From CAYYAQ01 sp964469555 (lineage in GTDB: Bacteria; Planctomycetota; UBA1135; UBA2386), in the NCBI GenBank assembly GCA_964469555.1, contig CAYYAQ010000006.1, forward strand, positions 14,334-78,333: a stretch of 64,000 bases of DNA. The letters are read 5' to 3'. The notes below the pieces were generated by a model that was given only the letters and a program-made list of their open reading frames with translations, was not told the DNA's origin and did no database searches. Below, piece after piece: positions 24,645 through 34,020 of the stretch. Position numbers and translations under genes: made by a program. The first letter of the stretch is position 1. Each line of letters starts with the position of its first letter.

Positions 24645-26399
24645 CTAGAACAACCCGATGACCTCGCCGTCGTCGTCGATATCGATCCCGCACCCGCCAG
24701 GATTCCGACCCAGCCCCGGCATTGTCATCATCGCGCCGCAGATCGGGTAGACGAAACCAGCCCCCACGGACACGCGCACATCGCGGATCGAGAAGGTGTA
24801 GTCCGTCGGTCGCCCCCTCAGCTTCGGATCGTGCGACAGCGAAGACTGCGTCTTTGCCATGCAGATCGGGAACGCGCCGTAGCCGTGGTCTTCGTACTTG
24901 TCGAGCTTCTCGCGCGCTTCGTCGGAGTACTCGACATCTTTCGCCCCGTAGATCTTCGTCGCCAGCGTCTCGATCTTCTCCGTGAGCCGCGCCTCCAACG
25001 GGTACAGGAAGCGGAACGAGTTGGGTTCGTCACAGGCCGCTACCAGAGCGTGCGCCAGTTCTTCGCCACCCTGTCCACCCTCGGCGTAGAGCGTGCTCAC
25101 GTGCGCAGCCGACGCCCCGGCCTCGAGCGCGGCATTCTTCAGAAACTCGATCTCTGCCTCGGTGTCGGTCGGGAAATAGTTGACCGCCACGACTACCGGC
25201 ACGCCGTGGATCTTCACGTTCTCTATCTGCTTGTGCAGGTTGCCGACCCCCTCCGCCAGCGCATCGAGATCCTCAGACTGCAAACCGTCGGGGAGCGGCT
25301 TGCCCGGCGTGATCTGGAAGCGACCGGAGTGCACCTTGATCGCACGCACCGTCACCACGAGCAGCGCCGCGTCGGGCTTCATGCCGGAGACGCGACACTT
25401 GATGTTGAAGAACTTCTCCGCGCCCATGTCCGCGCCGAATCCTGCTTCCGTCACGACGTAGTCGGTGCTCGCCTCCGCGATGCGATCCGCGACGATCGAT
25501 GAGTTGCCGTGGGCGATGTTCGCAAACGGACCGGTGTGCACCAGAGCCGGCGTGCCCTCCAGCGTCTGCATGATCGTCGGCTTGATGGCGTCCTTCAAGA
25601 TCGCCGCCATCGCGCCCGCCGCCTGCAGGTCTTCAGCCGTGATCGGATCACCTTTCGAGTTCGAGGCGACGACGATGCGACCGAGTCGTTCGCGAAGGTC
25701 CTTCATGTCCGTGGACAATCCCAGAATCGCCATGACCTCGCTCGCCGCCGTGATGTCGAAACCGGTCATCCTCGGAACGCCGTTCTTTGGGCCGCCGAGT
25801 CCGATCTCGATGCTGCGCAGAGCGCGGTCATTCATGTCGACGACGCGCCGGAACGTGATCGAATCCGCGTCGATGTCCAGCGGGTTGTCGAGCAATAGCG
25901 ACGCATCCATGCGAGCCGCCAGCCAGTTGTTCGCAGCGGTGACCGCGTGGAAGTCGCCGGTCAGGTGCATGTTGAACTCTTCGCTAGGGACGACCTGCGA
26001 ATAGCCGCCTCCCGCCGCGCCACCCTTGATGCCGAATACCGGCCCCATCGACGGCTGACGGATCACGCAGCACGCACTCTTGCCGATCCGCGCCAGCGCT
26101 TGCGAAATGCCGACCGTGTGCACGGTCTTTCCTTCGCCCAAGGGCGTCGGCGTCACGGCGGTGACAACGATGTACTTCCCCGGGGTCGCGCGCGCCGGTC
26201 GAGACAGCAACTCGAGTTTCACCTTGGCCTTCGCCGTGCCGTAGAATTCCAGGTCTTCCTCGCGAATCCCCATCGGGCGGACAACGTCGAGGAGCGGCTT
26301 GAGGCGGACGGAGCGTGAGATGTCCAGGTCGTTCAACGGAAGAAGTGCGGTGTGCTGGCGCGGGGGAAATTCGGGCGGAGTAAGATACTGTGGCGGCAT
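24645..26399 (-). CDS. fhs: formate-tetrahydrofolate ligase
   Basis: The enzyme has 584 residues from ATG 26399; an ATG at 26420 is also possible. It activates formate with ATP onto tetrahydrofolate to give 10-formyl-THF. The P-loop-like nucleotide motif T-P-L-G-E-G-K-T, F-G-I-K-G-G-A-A-G-G-G-Y-S-Q-V, L-T-G-D-F-H-A-V-T-A-A-N-N and F-G-A-D-M-G-A-E-K-F are all family signatures. The enzyme lies near the middle of a window that also has fdhD and mogA, which serve molybdenum-dependent formate dehydrogenase. This suggests formate is a real intermediate in this cell, feeding one-carbon units. Confidence 0.95.
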   Translation of the reverse strand: MPPQYLTPPEFPPRQHTALLPLNDLDISRSVRLKPLLDVVRPMGIREEDLEFYGTAKAKVKLELLSRPARATPGKYIVVTAVTPTPLGEGKTVHTVGISQALARIGKSACCVIRQPSMGPVFGIKGGAAGGGYSQVVPSEEFNMHLTGDFHAVTAANNWLAARMDASLLLDNPLDIDADSITFRRVVDMNDRALRSIEIGLGGPKNGVPRMTGFDITAASEVMAILGLSTDMKDLRERLGRIVVASNSKGDPITAEDLQAAGAMAAILKDAIKPTIMQTLEGTPALVHTGPFANIAHGNSSIVADRIAEASTDYVVTEAGFGADMGAEKFFNIKCRVSGMKPDAALLVVTVRAIKVHSGRFQITPGKPLPDGLQSEDLDALAEGVGNLHKQIENVKIHGVPVVVAVNYFPTDTEAEIEFLKNAALEAGASAAHVSTLYAEGGQGGEELAHALVAACDEPNSFRFLYPLEARLTEKIETLATKIYGAKDVEYSDEAREKLDKYEDHGYGAFPICMAKTQSSLSHDPKLRGRPTDYTFSIRDVRVSVGAGFVYPICGAMMTMPGLGRNPGGCGIDIDDDGEVIGLF

Positions 26400-26490
26400 C
26401 CCTTGTCTACAAGGCGGCATCTTGAATCCGCAGGCTCGGACAGCCCCCCTGGCACCGGCGTTTCGCCGTCAGCAGCACGACGTTGCAACC

Positions 26491-26715
26491 GTGAATCCAG
26501 TCAACCCCGATCGACCCACTGGCGACAGCCTCACCGTATGCCACTGCATGCTGGTGGGCCTCGCGACGATCCGGACGGCCATCGACGCCGGCGCCGAGTC
26601 CATCGCGGAAATACAAAACGTTACGCGAGCATGCCTCGGCTGCGGGACTTGCCGATTCGACCTGTACGAGTTGCTGGCAGAGGCAAGCCGCTCCGCGCGA
26701 CCGGAGGCGTCGTGA
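26491..26715 (+). CDS. BFD-like [2Fe-2S] mini-protein
   Basis: This 74-residue protein has a GTG start at 26491. After a Pro/Asp/Thr-rich start it has V-C-H-C-M-L-V-G-L, then R-A-C-L-G-C-G-T-C: the C-x-C...C-x2-C pattern of bacterioferritin-associated ferredoxin (BFD) domains, with the helical I-R-T-A-I-D-A-G segment between. An additional Cys (C-G-T-C) follows the last ligand. BFD domains bind a [2Fe-2S] cluster and pass electrons, for example to release iron from ferritin or in nitrite and formate-linked oxidoreductases. It is divergent from fhs and translationally coupled (GTGA overlap) to the next gene, an exported protein, which is an odd partner. Confidence 0.75.
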   Translation: MNPVNPDRPTGDSLTVCHCMLVGLATIRTAIDAGAESIAEIQNVTRACLGCGTCRFDLYELLAEASRSARPEAS

Positions 26716-28598
26716 AGCCGGGCCCCGCCCGGCTGTTCGTGGCCCTCGCCTTCGCGGCGGGACTCGTCTCCTGCACCGACGAACCGACGACGCCTACCTC
26801 TGGCACCGCGACCTCGAAGAATAGAACTCCCCCGACACCAGAGCCGCCTGGCTCGTCCAAGCTCCGGGGTCGCATCGTGGACGACCTCGGGGTTGCACTG
26901 GCCGGTGTCGTCGTGCGCGTCATGGCAGCGAACACGCAACTGCTCGTCACGGGTCCACCCAGAGTGGGCGAGAACGTCCGCAAGAGGATCACCACGACAA
27001 CCGACGCCGGCGGAGTCTTCCTTCTCCAACCGCTCCAACCGCCAGACGGCGGCACGCTCGTCATCGTCGCACGCCACCCCCACTTCGCGCCACGGGTCCT
27101 GCGCGTCGCCTCGAAACCCGGTCAGGCCACCGCGAACAGGGACCTCGGCGACCTGACCCTCGTCTCGTGCCCGGGCCTGCTCGTCGAGGTGCGCGGGGAC
27201 TCCGACATCCCCCTGGCCGGGGCCCGCGTGGGTCTGGAACCGGATCTGACCGACGCCGCCCTGCCGCCGATCACCCGCGAAAGATCCAACGTGACCGACA
27301 CCTCCGGGATCGCGACGTTCTACGGGATCACCCCTGGACCCTGGACCGTGACCGTCACCGCACAGGGAAGGGCGACGACTCTTCTCGCTCACGCCCAGCT
27401 CGAGTCTCCCGAATCCAGCCCCCGCGCGATGGTCCGTCTACCACCCGGTCGCACCCTCACTGGTCGACTGACCGGACCCGCCGGCGAGCCGGTACCCGGC
27501 GCCTTGGTACGAGCCACGGGGATCACGAGATCCGCGGACCCGACCCAGCCAAGGCATCCCCCGATGGAGACGCAGACGGACGCGGAGGGGGCCTTCCGAC
27601 TCACGGGGCTGATCCCGGGGGTCCAGCAGATTCTCGTCCTGAGCGACAGCCACGGCGGCCTGCGCCGCGATGGCGTCGACCCGGACGCCGGGACGCTGAA
27701 CCTCCGCCTGCCACGGGGCTTCGAGCTGCGCGGCAGGGTCCTCTACGGTCGCACGAAGCGCCCGTTCGCCGGTGCCGTGGTGACAGCCCGGGGCACGTCC
27801 GGCTGGCCATCGTTTCGGGACGGTCGACCCCACCGCCCCCAGGCCACCACGGACGAGGATGGAAAGTTTCATTTCCGGGGCCTTCCGGAGGGAATACTCA
27901 CGCTCCTCGCCACGTCTGAGGGTCTCAGTCCCGCCGTCTCCGGTCCCCTTGAGCCGACGGCGCCGGGCGGAGTCCAATCCGTACCGGCCACCGTAACTTT
28001 GCTGCTCGAGGAGGGGTTCCGGGTCACCGGCCAAATCCTCAGTCCTACGGGACTACCCCTTGAACACGCCGTGATCCGCGCAGCCTTGCAACCTTCGGAA
28101 GACTCGACGATCCCCGGACTCTCGACCCGCAGGACATCTCCGGCTCCGGTGCGCAGCCGGGTCGGCGGGAGATTCGAGGTCGCGGGACTCCATCCGGGAC
28201 GCTATCGACTGGAGGTCTCAGCGCCGGGCTTGCCGGTCCTCCGGACCGCCCTTTTCAGCGCCCGCGCGAACGCCCAGCTAGAGATCGGAGCCCTGCGCCT
28301 GGCGCACGGCGGCACGGTGAGCGGCACCGCGTTCGACGCGGCGGGCCGACCCGCTGCATTCGCCGCTGTGCACCTTCGTCCCGAAACGGGACGCAGGACC
28401 GCCCACACGGTGCGAACGGACGCGAGCGGACGATTCCGCTTGCCGCCGGTGGCCTCCGGATCGTACCGGATGTTCTATGATTACCCCGACAGGGAAACTC
28501 CCCGGGCCACCGCGGAGACGCGCGCTGCGACGGGAGTCACCGTCCGAGTCGAAAACCACGCGAACCAAAGACAAGACTTGAGACCTCGAGTTCGATGA
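26712..28598 (+). CDS. lipoprotein with carboxypeptidase-regulatory-like repeats
   Basis: The protein has 628 residues with a GTG start overlapping the BFD gene stop. The signal peptide ends in lipobox G-L-V-S-C (Cys19), so it is lipid anchored. A Thr/Pro linker is followed by several CarboxypepD_reg-like beta modules with the usual L-R-G-R-I-V-D-D-L-G-V-A-L-A-G-V-V-V start, then G-R-L-T-G-P-A-G-E-P-V-P-G-A-L-V and F-R-L-T-G-L-I-P-G, repeated about every 90-100 residues. These folds act as stalks or binding modules. The gene is very Arg/Pro-rich and high in GC compared with the two paralogues that follow. No enzyme domain is seen. Confidence 0.7.
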   Translation: MKPGPARLFVALAFAAGLVSCTDEPTTPTSGTATSKNRTPPTPEPPGSSKLRGRIVDDLGVALAGVVVRVMAANTQLLVTGPPRVGENVRKRITTTTDAGGVFLLQPLQPPDGGTLVIVARHPHFAPRVLRVASKPGQATANRDLGDLTLVSCPGLLVEVRGDSDIPLAGARVGLEPDLTDAALPPITRERSNVTDTSGIATFYGITPGPWTVTVTAQGRATTLLAHAQLESPESSPRAMVRLPPGRTLTGRLTGPAGEPVPGALVRATGITRSADPTQPRHPPMETQTDAEGAFRLTGLIPGVQQILVLSDSHGGLRRDGVDPDAGTLNLRLPRGFELRGRVLYGRTKRPFAGAVVTARGTSGWPSFRDGRPHRPQATTDEDGKFHFRGLPEGILTLLATSEGLSPAVSGPLEPTAPGGVQSVPATVTLLLEEGFRVTGQILSPTGLPLEHAVIRAALQPSEDSTIPGLSTRRTSPAPVRSRVGGRFEVAGLHPGRYRLEVSAPGLPVLRTALFSARANAQLEIGALRLAHGGTVSGTAFDAAGRPAAFAAVHLRPETGRRTAHTVRTDASGRFRLPPVASGSYRMFYDYPDRETPRATAETRAATGVTVRVENHANQRQDLRPRVR

Positions 28599-30592
28599 CC
28601 ACACAGATCAAGATCCTCCTCGGCCTGCTCTTGGCTGCCGCCATCGGGCTTGGCATCACGTTCTTCTCCGGTAATCCAGATCCGTTGATCCCGGAGACGG
28701 GCACCGAAGGGAGCCCCACGATCGACGACGACGACCCCGCGAATGACCTCAGAGGCGAGGGAAAGAAACCGGGCGGCCACGCCGACGAACGCGTGCCCGT
28801 TCGCGTGAAGGCAGAGGGCGGGACAGCGTCCGGCTCCACCTACGAGCAGGGCGTCCGCGGCATCCTCACCGATGAATACGACCAGCCAATCGAGGGCGCC
28901 CAGGTCTTCCTCATGCCGGGGATGGGTCTCCAGAGCCTGAAGATGTTCAAACTGCACCAGGAGGGCGTCCGGTTCGCGCCACTCGCCGAGACCGTCACCA
29001 AGAGTGGAGGCGCGTTTCGACTGGGCATCAAGGAGCACAGGGAAGGCAAGCAATACGAGGTCAAGATTCTCCACGACGACTTCTGCGACCGAACCCTGCC
29101 GAACATCATCCCGCAACCTTTGGACTGGTGGGATCTCGGCAATGTGAAGATGAAGTCCGGCGTCACCGTGTTCGGTCGCGTGACGACGGATACCGGCGTC
29201 CCCATACCCAACGCGATCGTCACCGCGAAGGACGGGTCCGGCACGCTGAACATCACGCCTCCCCCGGGTCGAGAAGACGGCAAGTTCGCGAAGACCAATA
29301 CGGTCGGAGACTACGAGATCAAGAACCTCGACTCCGTCCAGATCTTCGCGGTGTCGGCCATGGCGAACGACTTCGCCAAGGAAGAAAAAAGCCAGCTCCA
29401 ACTCTCTGCCGGCAAACGGCACCAGCTCGACTTCCAGCTATCGCCTGGCAAGAACATCGGCGGCACCGTCGTCGACCCCCAGGGCAAGGCCATCAAGGGC
29501 GCCAAGGTCACGGTCGCGGCGCTCAGCCAGAAGTCCCAGCAGACCGAGACCGCGACCACGAATCAGGACGGCTACTTCGTCGCCCATGGTCTGAAGGTCG
29601 GCGTGTACACCGTGATGGTGGAAGCGGAGGGCTACCTCACCGCCGACGAGAAGCCGATCCCCGCGGGCCAGACGGATCTGACGATCACGCTCGAGCGCAC
29701 CGGAATCGTGATCGTGACCGTGCTCGACAAGAACGGTGATCCGCAGCAGGACTTCCACTGCAACCTGAAAGCAGCGTTCGACGGCGAGAACAACTACGGC
29801 AACCCCCTCCACAGCATTCCGGTCAAGGGTGTGAAGGATGGTTCCGTGACCATCACCGGCGTCAAGCCGATGGCGTACGTGGCCGAAGTGTTCGCCAAAG
29901 ACCACGCCAAGAACTTCTCTGACAGATTCACGATCACCGCCGGCCAGGTCGACGCTCCTCGAGTGACCGTGAAACTGAACGAAGGCGGCGTCATCCACGG
30001 TTTCGTAAAGAATAGTAAGGGCAAACCGATCAAAGGCGTGAAGATCAAGACGATGCCCAACGGCCTCGTGGAGAACCCATTCACCCTGATGTTCCAGGTA
30101 CCGTACACGATCACGAAGGTGACGCAGACATCATCGATAAACGGCGAGTTCCGCTTCACCCAGCTCTACAGCGGACAGTACCAGCTGAAATTCGATCACC
30201 CATCGTTCTGCTCCGAGGTCGTCAAGGGAATCGAGGTCCAGTCCGGCGAGACGTCGACGGTCGGCGACATCTACATCACCCGCGGCTGCGAGGTCTCGGG
30301 TATCGCGTGCCTCAACGGCAAGGCCGTGGGGCAGGTACGCATCCACGTCAGCTCGGTCAGTGACGAGAAGAACCCGGTGCAGTTCAGCTGCGAAGCCGTG
30401 AGCGACAACGAGGGCAAGTTCTTGCTCTCGAAGCGACTACCTCCTGGCAAGTATCAGGTGATGGCGGCTCAGAACGTGCAAGCGAACCCGCTGATCATGA
30501 TGGTCCAGTTCAACAAGTCGAAGAAGGTCTTCCACATCGCGCTCGGACTAGAGTCCCACGCCCTGGACGTGCAGATTCAATCAATCAAGTAG
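28595..30592 (+). CDS. membrane-anchored carboxypeptidase-regulatory-like repeat protein, paralogue 1
   Basis: The protein has 665 residues; ATG 28595 overlaps the previous stop (ATGA). One N-terminal membrane segment (I-L-L-G-L-L-L-A-A-A-I-G-L-G-I-T-F-F) is followed by an acidic linker and then six or so beta modules of the CarboxypepD_reg type. Typical lines are G-I-L-T-D-E-Y-D-Q-P-I-E-G-A-Q-V-F and V-V-D-P-Q-G-K-A-I-K-G-A-K-V-T-V-A-A-L-S. It has the same order of modules and the same landmark residues as the next gene (for example A-A-L-S-Q-K-S in both), so the two are tandem duplicates. It is probably an envelope structural or adhesion protein. Confidence 0.7.
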   Translation: MTTQIKILLGLLLAAAIGLGITFFSGNPDPLIPETGTEGSPTIDDDDPANDLRGEGKKPGGHADERVPVRVKAEGGTASGSTYEQGVRGILTDEYDQPIEGAQVFLMPGMGLQSLKMFKLHQEGVRFAPLAETVTKSGGAFRLGIKEHREGKQYEVKILHDDFCDRTLPNIIPQPLDWWDLGNVKMKSGVTVFGRVTTDTGVPIPNAIVTAKDGSGTLNITPPPGREDGKFAKTNTVGDYEIKNLDSVQIFAVSAMANDFAKEEKSQLQLSAGKRHQLDFQLSPGKNIGGTVVDPQGKAIKGAKVTVAALSQKSQQTETATTNQDGYFVAHGLKVGVYTVMVEAEGYLTADEKPIPAGQTDLTITLERTGIVIVTVLDKNGDPQQDFHCNLKAAFDGENNYGNPLHSIPVKGVKDGSVTITGVKPMAYVAEVFAKDHAKNFSDRFTITAGQVDAPRVTVKLNEGGVIHGFVKNSKGKPIKGVKIKTMPNGLVENPFTLMFQVPYTITKVTQTSSINGEFRFTQLYSGQYQLKFDHPSFCSEVVKGIEVQSGETSTVGDIYITRGCEVSGIACLNGKAVGQVRIHVSSVSDEKNPVQFSCEAVSDNEGKFLLSKRLPPGKYQVMAAQNVQANPLIMMVQFNKSKKVFHIALGLESHALDVQIQSIK

Positions 30593-30596
30593 CAAA

Positions 30597-32597
30597 ATGC
30601 AATCCAAGGCACTGTCGTCTCTCGCCGTCCTCGTCGCCGTGCTCGGTTTCGCCGCCGCCGCGTACTTGTTCATGGATCCCGACAACTACGATCCTATCAC
30701 CGACAATACCCGCGAAGCCGAGGTCGATGAAGGCGGCGACAACCCCGCAAAGAGCCTCCAGGGCGCCCGTGGAGATACGGACAACCCGAGCACGTCGAAG
30801 GAACTCACGCGCGAAGAGTACGGCTACAAGACCCCTTCGGCAGCGAACAGCGCGCAGGGCGTCGAGGGACGGATCCTGACCCCGACGGGTCGACCGGTCC
30901 CCGGCGCGACGGTGTTCCTCATCCGCGGCGTCGGCCTCGACTCGTTCCAACTCCTACTGCGCTACCAAAAGGGAGAGCGCTTCCCGCCGATCTCGATGGC
31001 GACGTCGAACGAGGATGGTCATTTCCGGCTCGGACTCAAGGACTGGCAGGACAAGAAGACCTACGAGGTCCGCATTCATCACGACGACTTCTCCGATCAC
31101 CGCATCGAGCGGATCCGCCCCCAACCAGAGGATTGGTGGAACGTGGGCGATGTGAAACTCAAGCGCGGCACCACCATCTACGGCACCGTCTACTCCGGGG
31201 ATGGCTCCGCCCTGCCAGGCGCGACGGTGACAGCTCGCCCACAATTCACGCACGGCATGTTGTCCGTGCCCGGTCGAGAAGAGGGACTCGAGGTCAAGAC
31301 CGGCGAATCCGGCAACTACGAGATCCGCAACATCAACCCGCTGGACTTCGCTGGCTTGAGCGCGCACGCACCGAGCCACACGCGAGTCGAAAAAACCGAG
31401 CTTCAGCTCGCGGAAAACAGCCGAGTCCACATCGACTTCCAGCTGGACGAAGGGTTCGAAATCTCCGGCGTCGTGGTCGACCCGCAGGGAAACCCCATCC
31501 GCGGTGCGCGCATCACTTGCGCAGCGCTGAGCCAGAAATCCCCGCAAGAGCAGAAGACCTACACGAACGCCGAGGGTGTGTTCGTAGCGGAGGGTCTCCT
31601 GGGCGGGATGTTCAACGTCATCGTCGAAGCGGACGGCCACCAACGGGCCGAAGAAAAGCCCGTCGAGGCCGGAACACTCGACTTGAAGATCACCATCGAG
31701 AAGTTGGGCAGCGTCTACGTCACGGCATACGGAAGGAACCGCAGACCGCTGGACAGGTTCTTGTGCAGCATCAAGCCCGCGCTCGCTGGCCAGACGACAT
31801 ACGGCAAGCCCATGCTCACCAAGGAGGCCACCGCTCCCAAGAACGGGACGGAACTCATCACCGGCCTGATACCTCTGACCTACGTCGCCGAAGTCAGCGC
31901 GAGGGGTTACGCGAAGAACTTCTCGCCGAAGTTCACGATCATCGAGGGTCAGACCGACCCAGTATCGGTCGAAGTCCAACTCAACCAGGGCGGAACGCTG
32001 CGCGGCGTCGTGAATGACGCGTCCGGCAAGCCGGTCCAGGGTGTGTCTGTCTCGACGATGCCGCACGACCTCATCGAGAACCCGCTGATCACCGCGTTCG
32101 GTGGTGCGCCCTACACGATCACGCGATCCACGGTCAAGACGAACAAGAAAGGGATCTACGAGTTCAAGCTCCTTCATCCCGGCGACTACCAACTGAAGTT
32201 CATGCACCCTGACTTCTGCACGGCCTTCACGAAGAAGAACATAGCCGAGGTCGACCAGGAGAGAGATCTGCCTCCGGTGGCCCTGGAGCGAGGCTGCGAA
32301 GTCAGCGGCATCGCACAACTCAACGGCAAGCCGACGGGACAGGTCAAGGTCCACATCAGCGCTGAGCAAGAAGAGGGAACACTCTCGACCTTCAACGCCG
32401 AGGCGACGACCGACAACGAGGGACGATTCCTGATACCGAAGCGGCTGCCAGCCGGCAAGTACATCTACCGCGCGGCACAGATGGGACTGGGACCATTCAT
32501 GATCATGGTCCAGTACCAGAAGACGACTGCGATCGAGATCCAGCCGAGCGAGGAGCAGCGCCAGTTGCTCGTCACCGTTCCGGTGATCAACAAGTAG
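30597..32597 (+). CDS. membrane-anchored carboxypeptidase-regulatory-like repeat protein, paralogue 2
   Basis: The 666-residue protein starts 4 bases after the stop of paralogue 1. It has one N-terminal membrane segment (L-V-A-V-L-G-F-A-A-A-A-Y-L-F-M), a Glu/Asp-rich linker and the same series of CarboxypepD_reg-like modules. Shared landmarks with paralogue 1 include P-Q-P-x-D-W-W, G-x-x-x-D-F-Q-L, C-A-A-L-S-Q-K-S (A-A-L-S-Q-K-S in the other) and R-G-C-E-V-S-G-I-A near the end. No peptidase, polysaccharide-degrading or toxin domain is visible. Co-translation with the preceding gene is likely. Confidence 0.7.
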   Translation: MQSKALSSLAVLVAVLGFAAAAYLFMDPDNYDPITDNTREAEVDEGGDNPAKSLQGARGDTDNPSTSKELTREEYGYKTPSAANSAQGVEGRILTPTGRPVPGATVFLIRGVGLDSFQLLLRYQKGERFPPISMATSNEDGHFRLGLKDWQDKKTYEVRIHHDDFSDHRIERIRPQPEDWWNVGDVKLKRGTTIYGTVYSGDGSALPGATVTARPQFTHGMLSVPGREEGLEVKTGESGNYEIRNINPLDFAGLSAHAPSHTRVEKTELQLAENSRVHIDFQLDEGFEISGVVVDPQGNPIRGARITCAALSQKSPQEQKTYTNAEGVFVAEGLLGGMFNVIVEADGHQRAEEKPVEAGTLDLKITIEKLGSVYVTAYGRNRRPLDRFLCSIKPALAGQTTYGKPMLTKEATAPKNGTELITGLIPLTYVAEVSARGYAKNFSPKFTIIEGQTDPVSVEVQLNQGGTLRGVVNDASGKPVQGVSVSTMPHDLIENPLITAFGGAPYTITRSTVKTNKKGIYEFKLLHPGDYQLKFMHPDFCTAFTKKNIAEVDQERDLPPVALERGCEVSGIAQLNGKPTGQVKVHISAEQEEGTLSTFNAEATTDNEGRFLIPKRLPAGKYIYRAAQMGLGPFMIMVQYQKTTAIEIQPSEEQRQLLVTVPVINK

Positions 32598-32895
32598 CCG
32601 CACCTCACAGCTCGCTACCTTCCTGGAACCGAAAAGCGCGCGAGCCGACTCGCGACGTGTGCTTGTTGCGCGGACCACTGGCGCAACTCGGAGTCGGCCT
32701 GCGCGCCAACGTGGAGTGGCTGCGCGAGGTCGAGCAACCGACGCGTCGTGCGATCTGACAACCGTCGGTTCACGAGTCCCCTCCCGTGAGCCAGGCGACC
32801 TCTGCATCGAGCGCCCCCGGCCAGGAACCGGAACCGTCGAGGTGGAAGCCGGAGCCGATCTTGCCCATCCGGTAGCGGACGTGGATGATCGCGGC
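32598..32895. other. intergenic region before tdo
   Basis: These 298 bases hold only short open frames in all six directions. The longest, continuous with tdo from 32659, is Arg/Pro-rich and lacks tryptophan dioxygenase similarity. I see no promoter, terminator or RNA structure that I can support. Confidence 0.4.
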
Positions 32896-34020
32896 ATGGC
32901 CCGACCCAAGACCACGTACTGGGACTTCCTCAAGGTAGAAGAACTCCTCACCCTGCAGTCTGGTATCGCGGACAGCGATGCCGGATTGAGCAATGACGAG
33001 ATCCGGTTCATCGTGATTCACCAGATCGATGAACTGTGGTTCAAGCTCGCCCTGCGAGAACTCGAGAGCGTCCGAGACCTGTTTCGTGAATCGCACGTGG
33101 AGGAGACCTCCCTCGCCCAGACGTGTTCCGGCCTGAACCGCGTGTCCCTGATCTTCGAACTCGCGGCGAACCAGTTCAAACTGATGGAGACGATGCGGAC
33201 ACGGGACTACTTGTCATTCCGCGACAAGCTGTCTCCGGCGAGCGGGTTCCAGTCGGCACAGATGCGCGAGATCGAGATCCTCATCGGGCTCGATCCGGAC
33301 GAGCGGATCCACCTCGGCTACGAGGGGAGCTTCATGGACGCCCTGAAGGGCGAGGGCGGCAAGAGCTCCCCGGCTCTCGACCGCGTGCAACGACGCCTCG
33401 ACGAGGACATGTCCGTGAAGGAGGCGACCTACTCCTGGCTCTACCGGACGCCGATTGACGGTTCCTCGCCGGACGACCCCGATGACAAATCCATCGTCAC
33501 GGCATTCCTCGATCGATTCTACGAGAGCGAGCACAAGGCGAAAAACGAGTTGATCGAACACACCGCGTCCGCCCAGGCGTTGACCGACGACGATGTGGCA
33601 CGCTTGCGAGATCGCTACCAAAAGGAACTCGAAGGGTCGAAGTCATACCTGACTGCGGCCGACATCGAGGATCCCGGGGAGAACTATCGAGTCCGACGCA
33701 TGCGCGCCGCCATCCTGTTTATCGAGAGCAATCGCGAACTGCCGTTGCTGTCCTGGCCCGGGGAGATCATCGATGGCCTGATCGCGCTCGAGCAGTCGAT
33801 GCTGATCTTCCGCCAGCGCCACGCGCGAATGATCGAGCGGGTGATCGGGCGCCGCGTCGGGACGGGCGGCTCGTCCGGCGTGGACTACATCGACCAGACG
33901 GTGCTGAAGTACCGCGTGTTCAAGGAGATCTGGGCGGCGCGAACGATGCTGCTCTCACCGGCGCAGGCGCCGCGCGCGATCAACGCGGACTTCTACGGTC
34001 TCCGGTCAAGTCCTGATTAG
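32896..34020 (+). CDS. kynA: tryptophan 2,3-dioxygenase
   Basis: The 374-residue haem dioxygenase oxidises L-tryptophan to N-formylkynurenine. I start at ATG 32896 (MARPKTTYWDFLKVEELL), which matches the usual start of the conserved domain. The motif I-H-Q-I-D-E-L-W-F-K-L has the active-site His42. S-G-F-Q-S-A-Q-M-R-E-I-E-I is the substrate loop. R-H-A-R-M-I-E-R-V-I-G followed by G-T-G-G-S-S-G-V-D-Y-I contains the region of the haem-ligand His and the flexible loop. Length is longer than the X. campestris enzyme (about 298) because of an inserted region near residues 155-215. No kynurenine-pathway partner lies nearby. The last codon overlaps the convergent fbp stop. Confidence 0.9.
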   Translation: MARPKTTYWDFLKVEELLTLQSGIADSDAGLSNDEIRFIVIHQIDELWFKLALRELESVRDLFRESHVEETSLAQTCSGLNRVSLIFELAANQFKLMETMRTRDYLSFRDKLSPASGFQSAQMREIEILIGLDPDERIHLGYEGSFMDALKGEGGKSSPALDRVQRRLDEDMSVKEATYSWLYRTPIDGSSPDDPDDKSIVTAFLDRFYESEHKAKNELIEHTASAQALTDDDVARLRDRYQKELEGSKSYLTAADIEDPGENYRVRRMRAAILFIESNRELPLLSWPGEIIDGLIALEQSMLIFRQRHARMIERVIGRRVGTGGSSGVDYIDQTVLKYRVFKEIWAARTMLLSPAQAPRAINADFYGLRSSPD

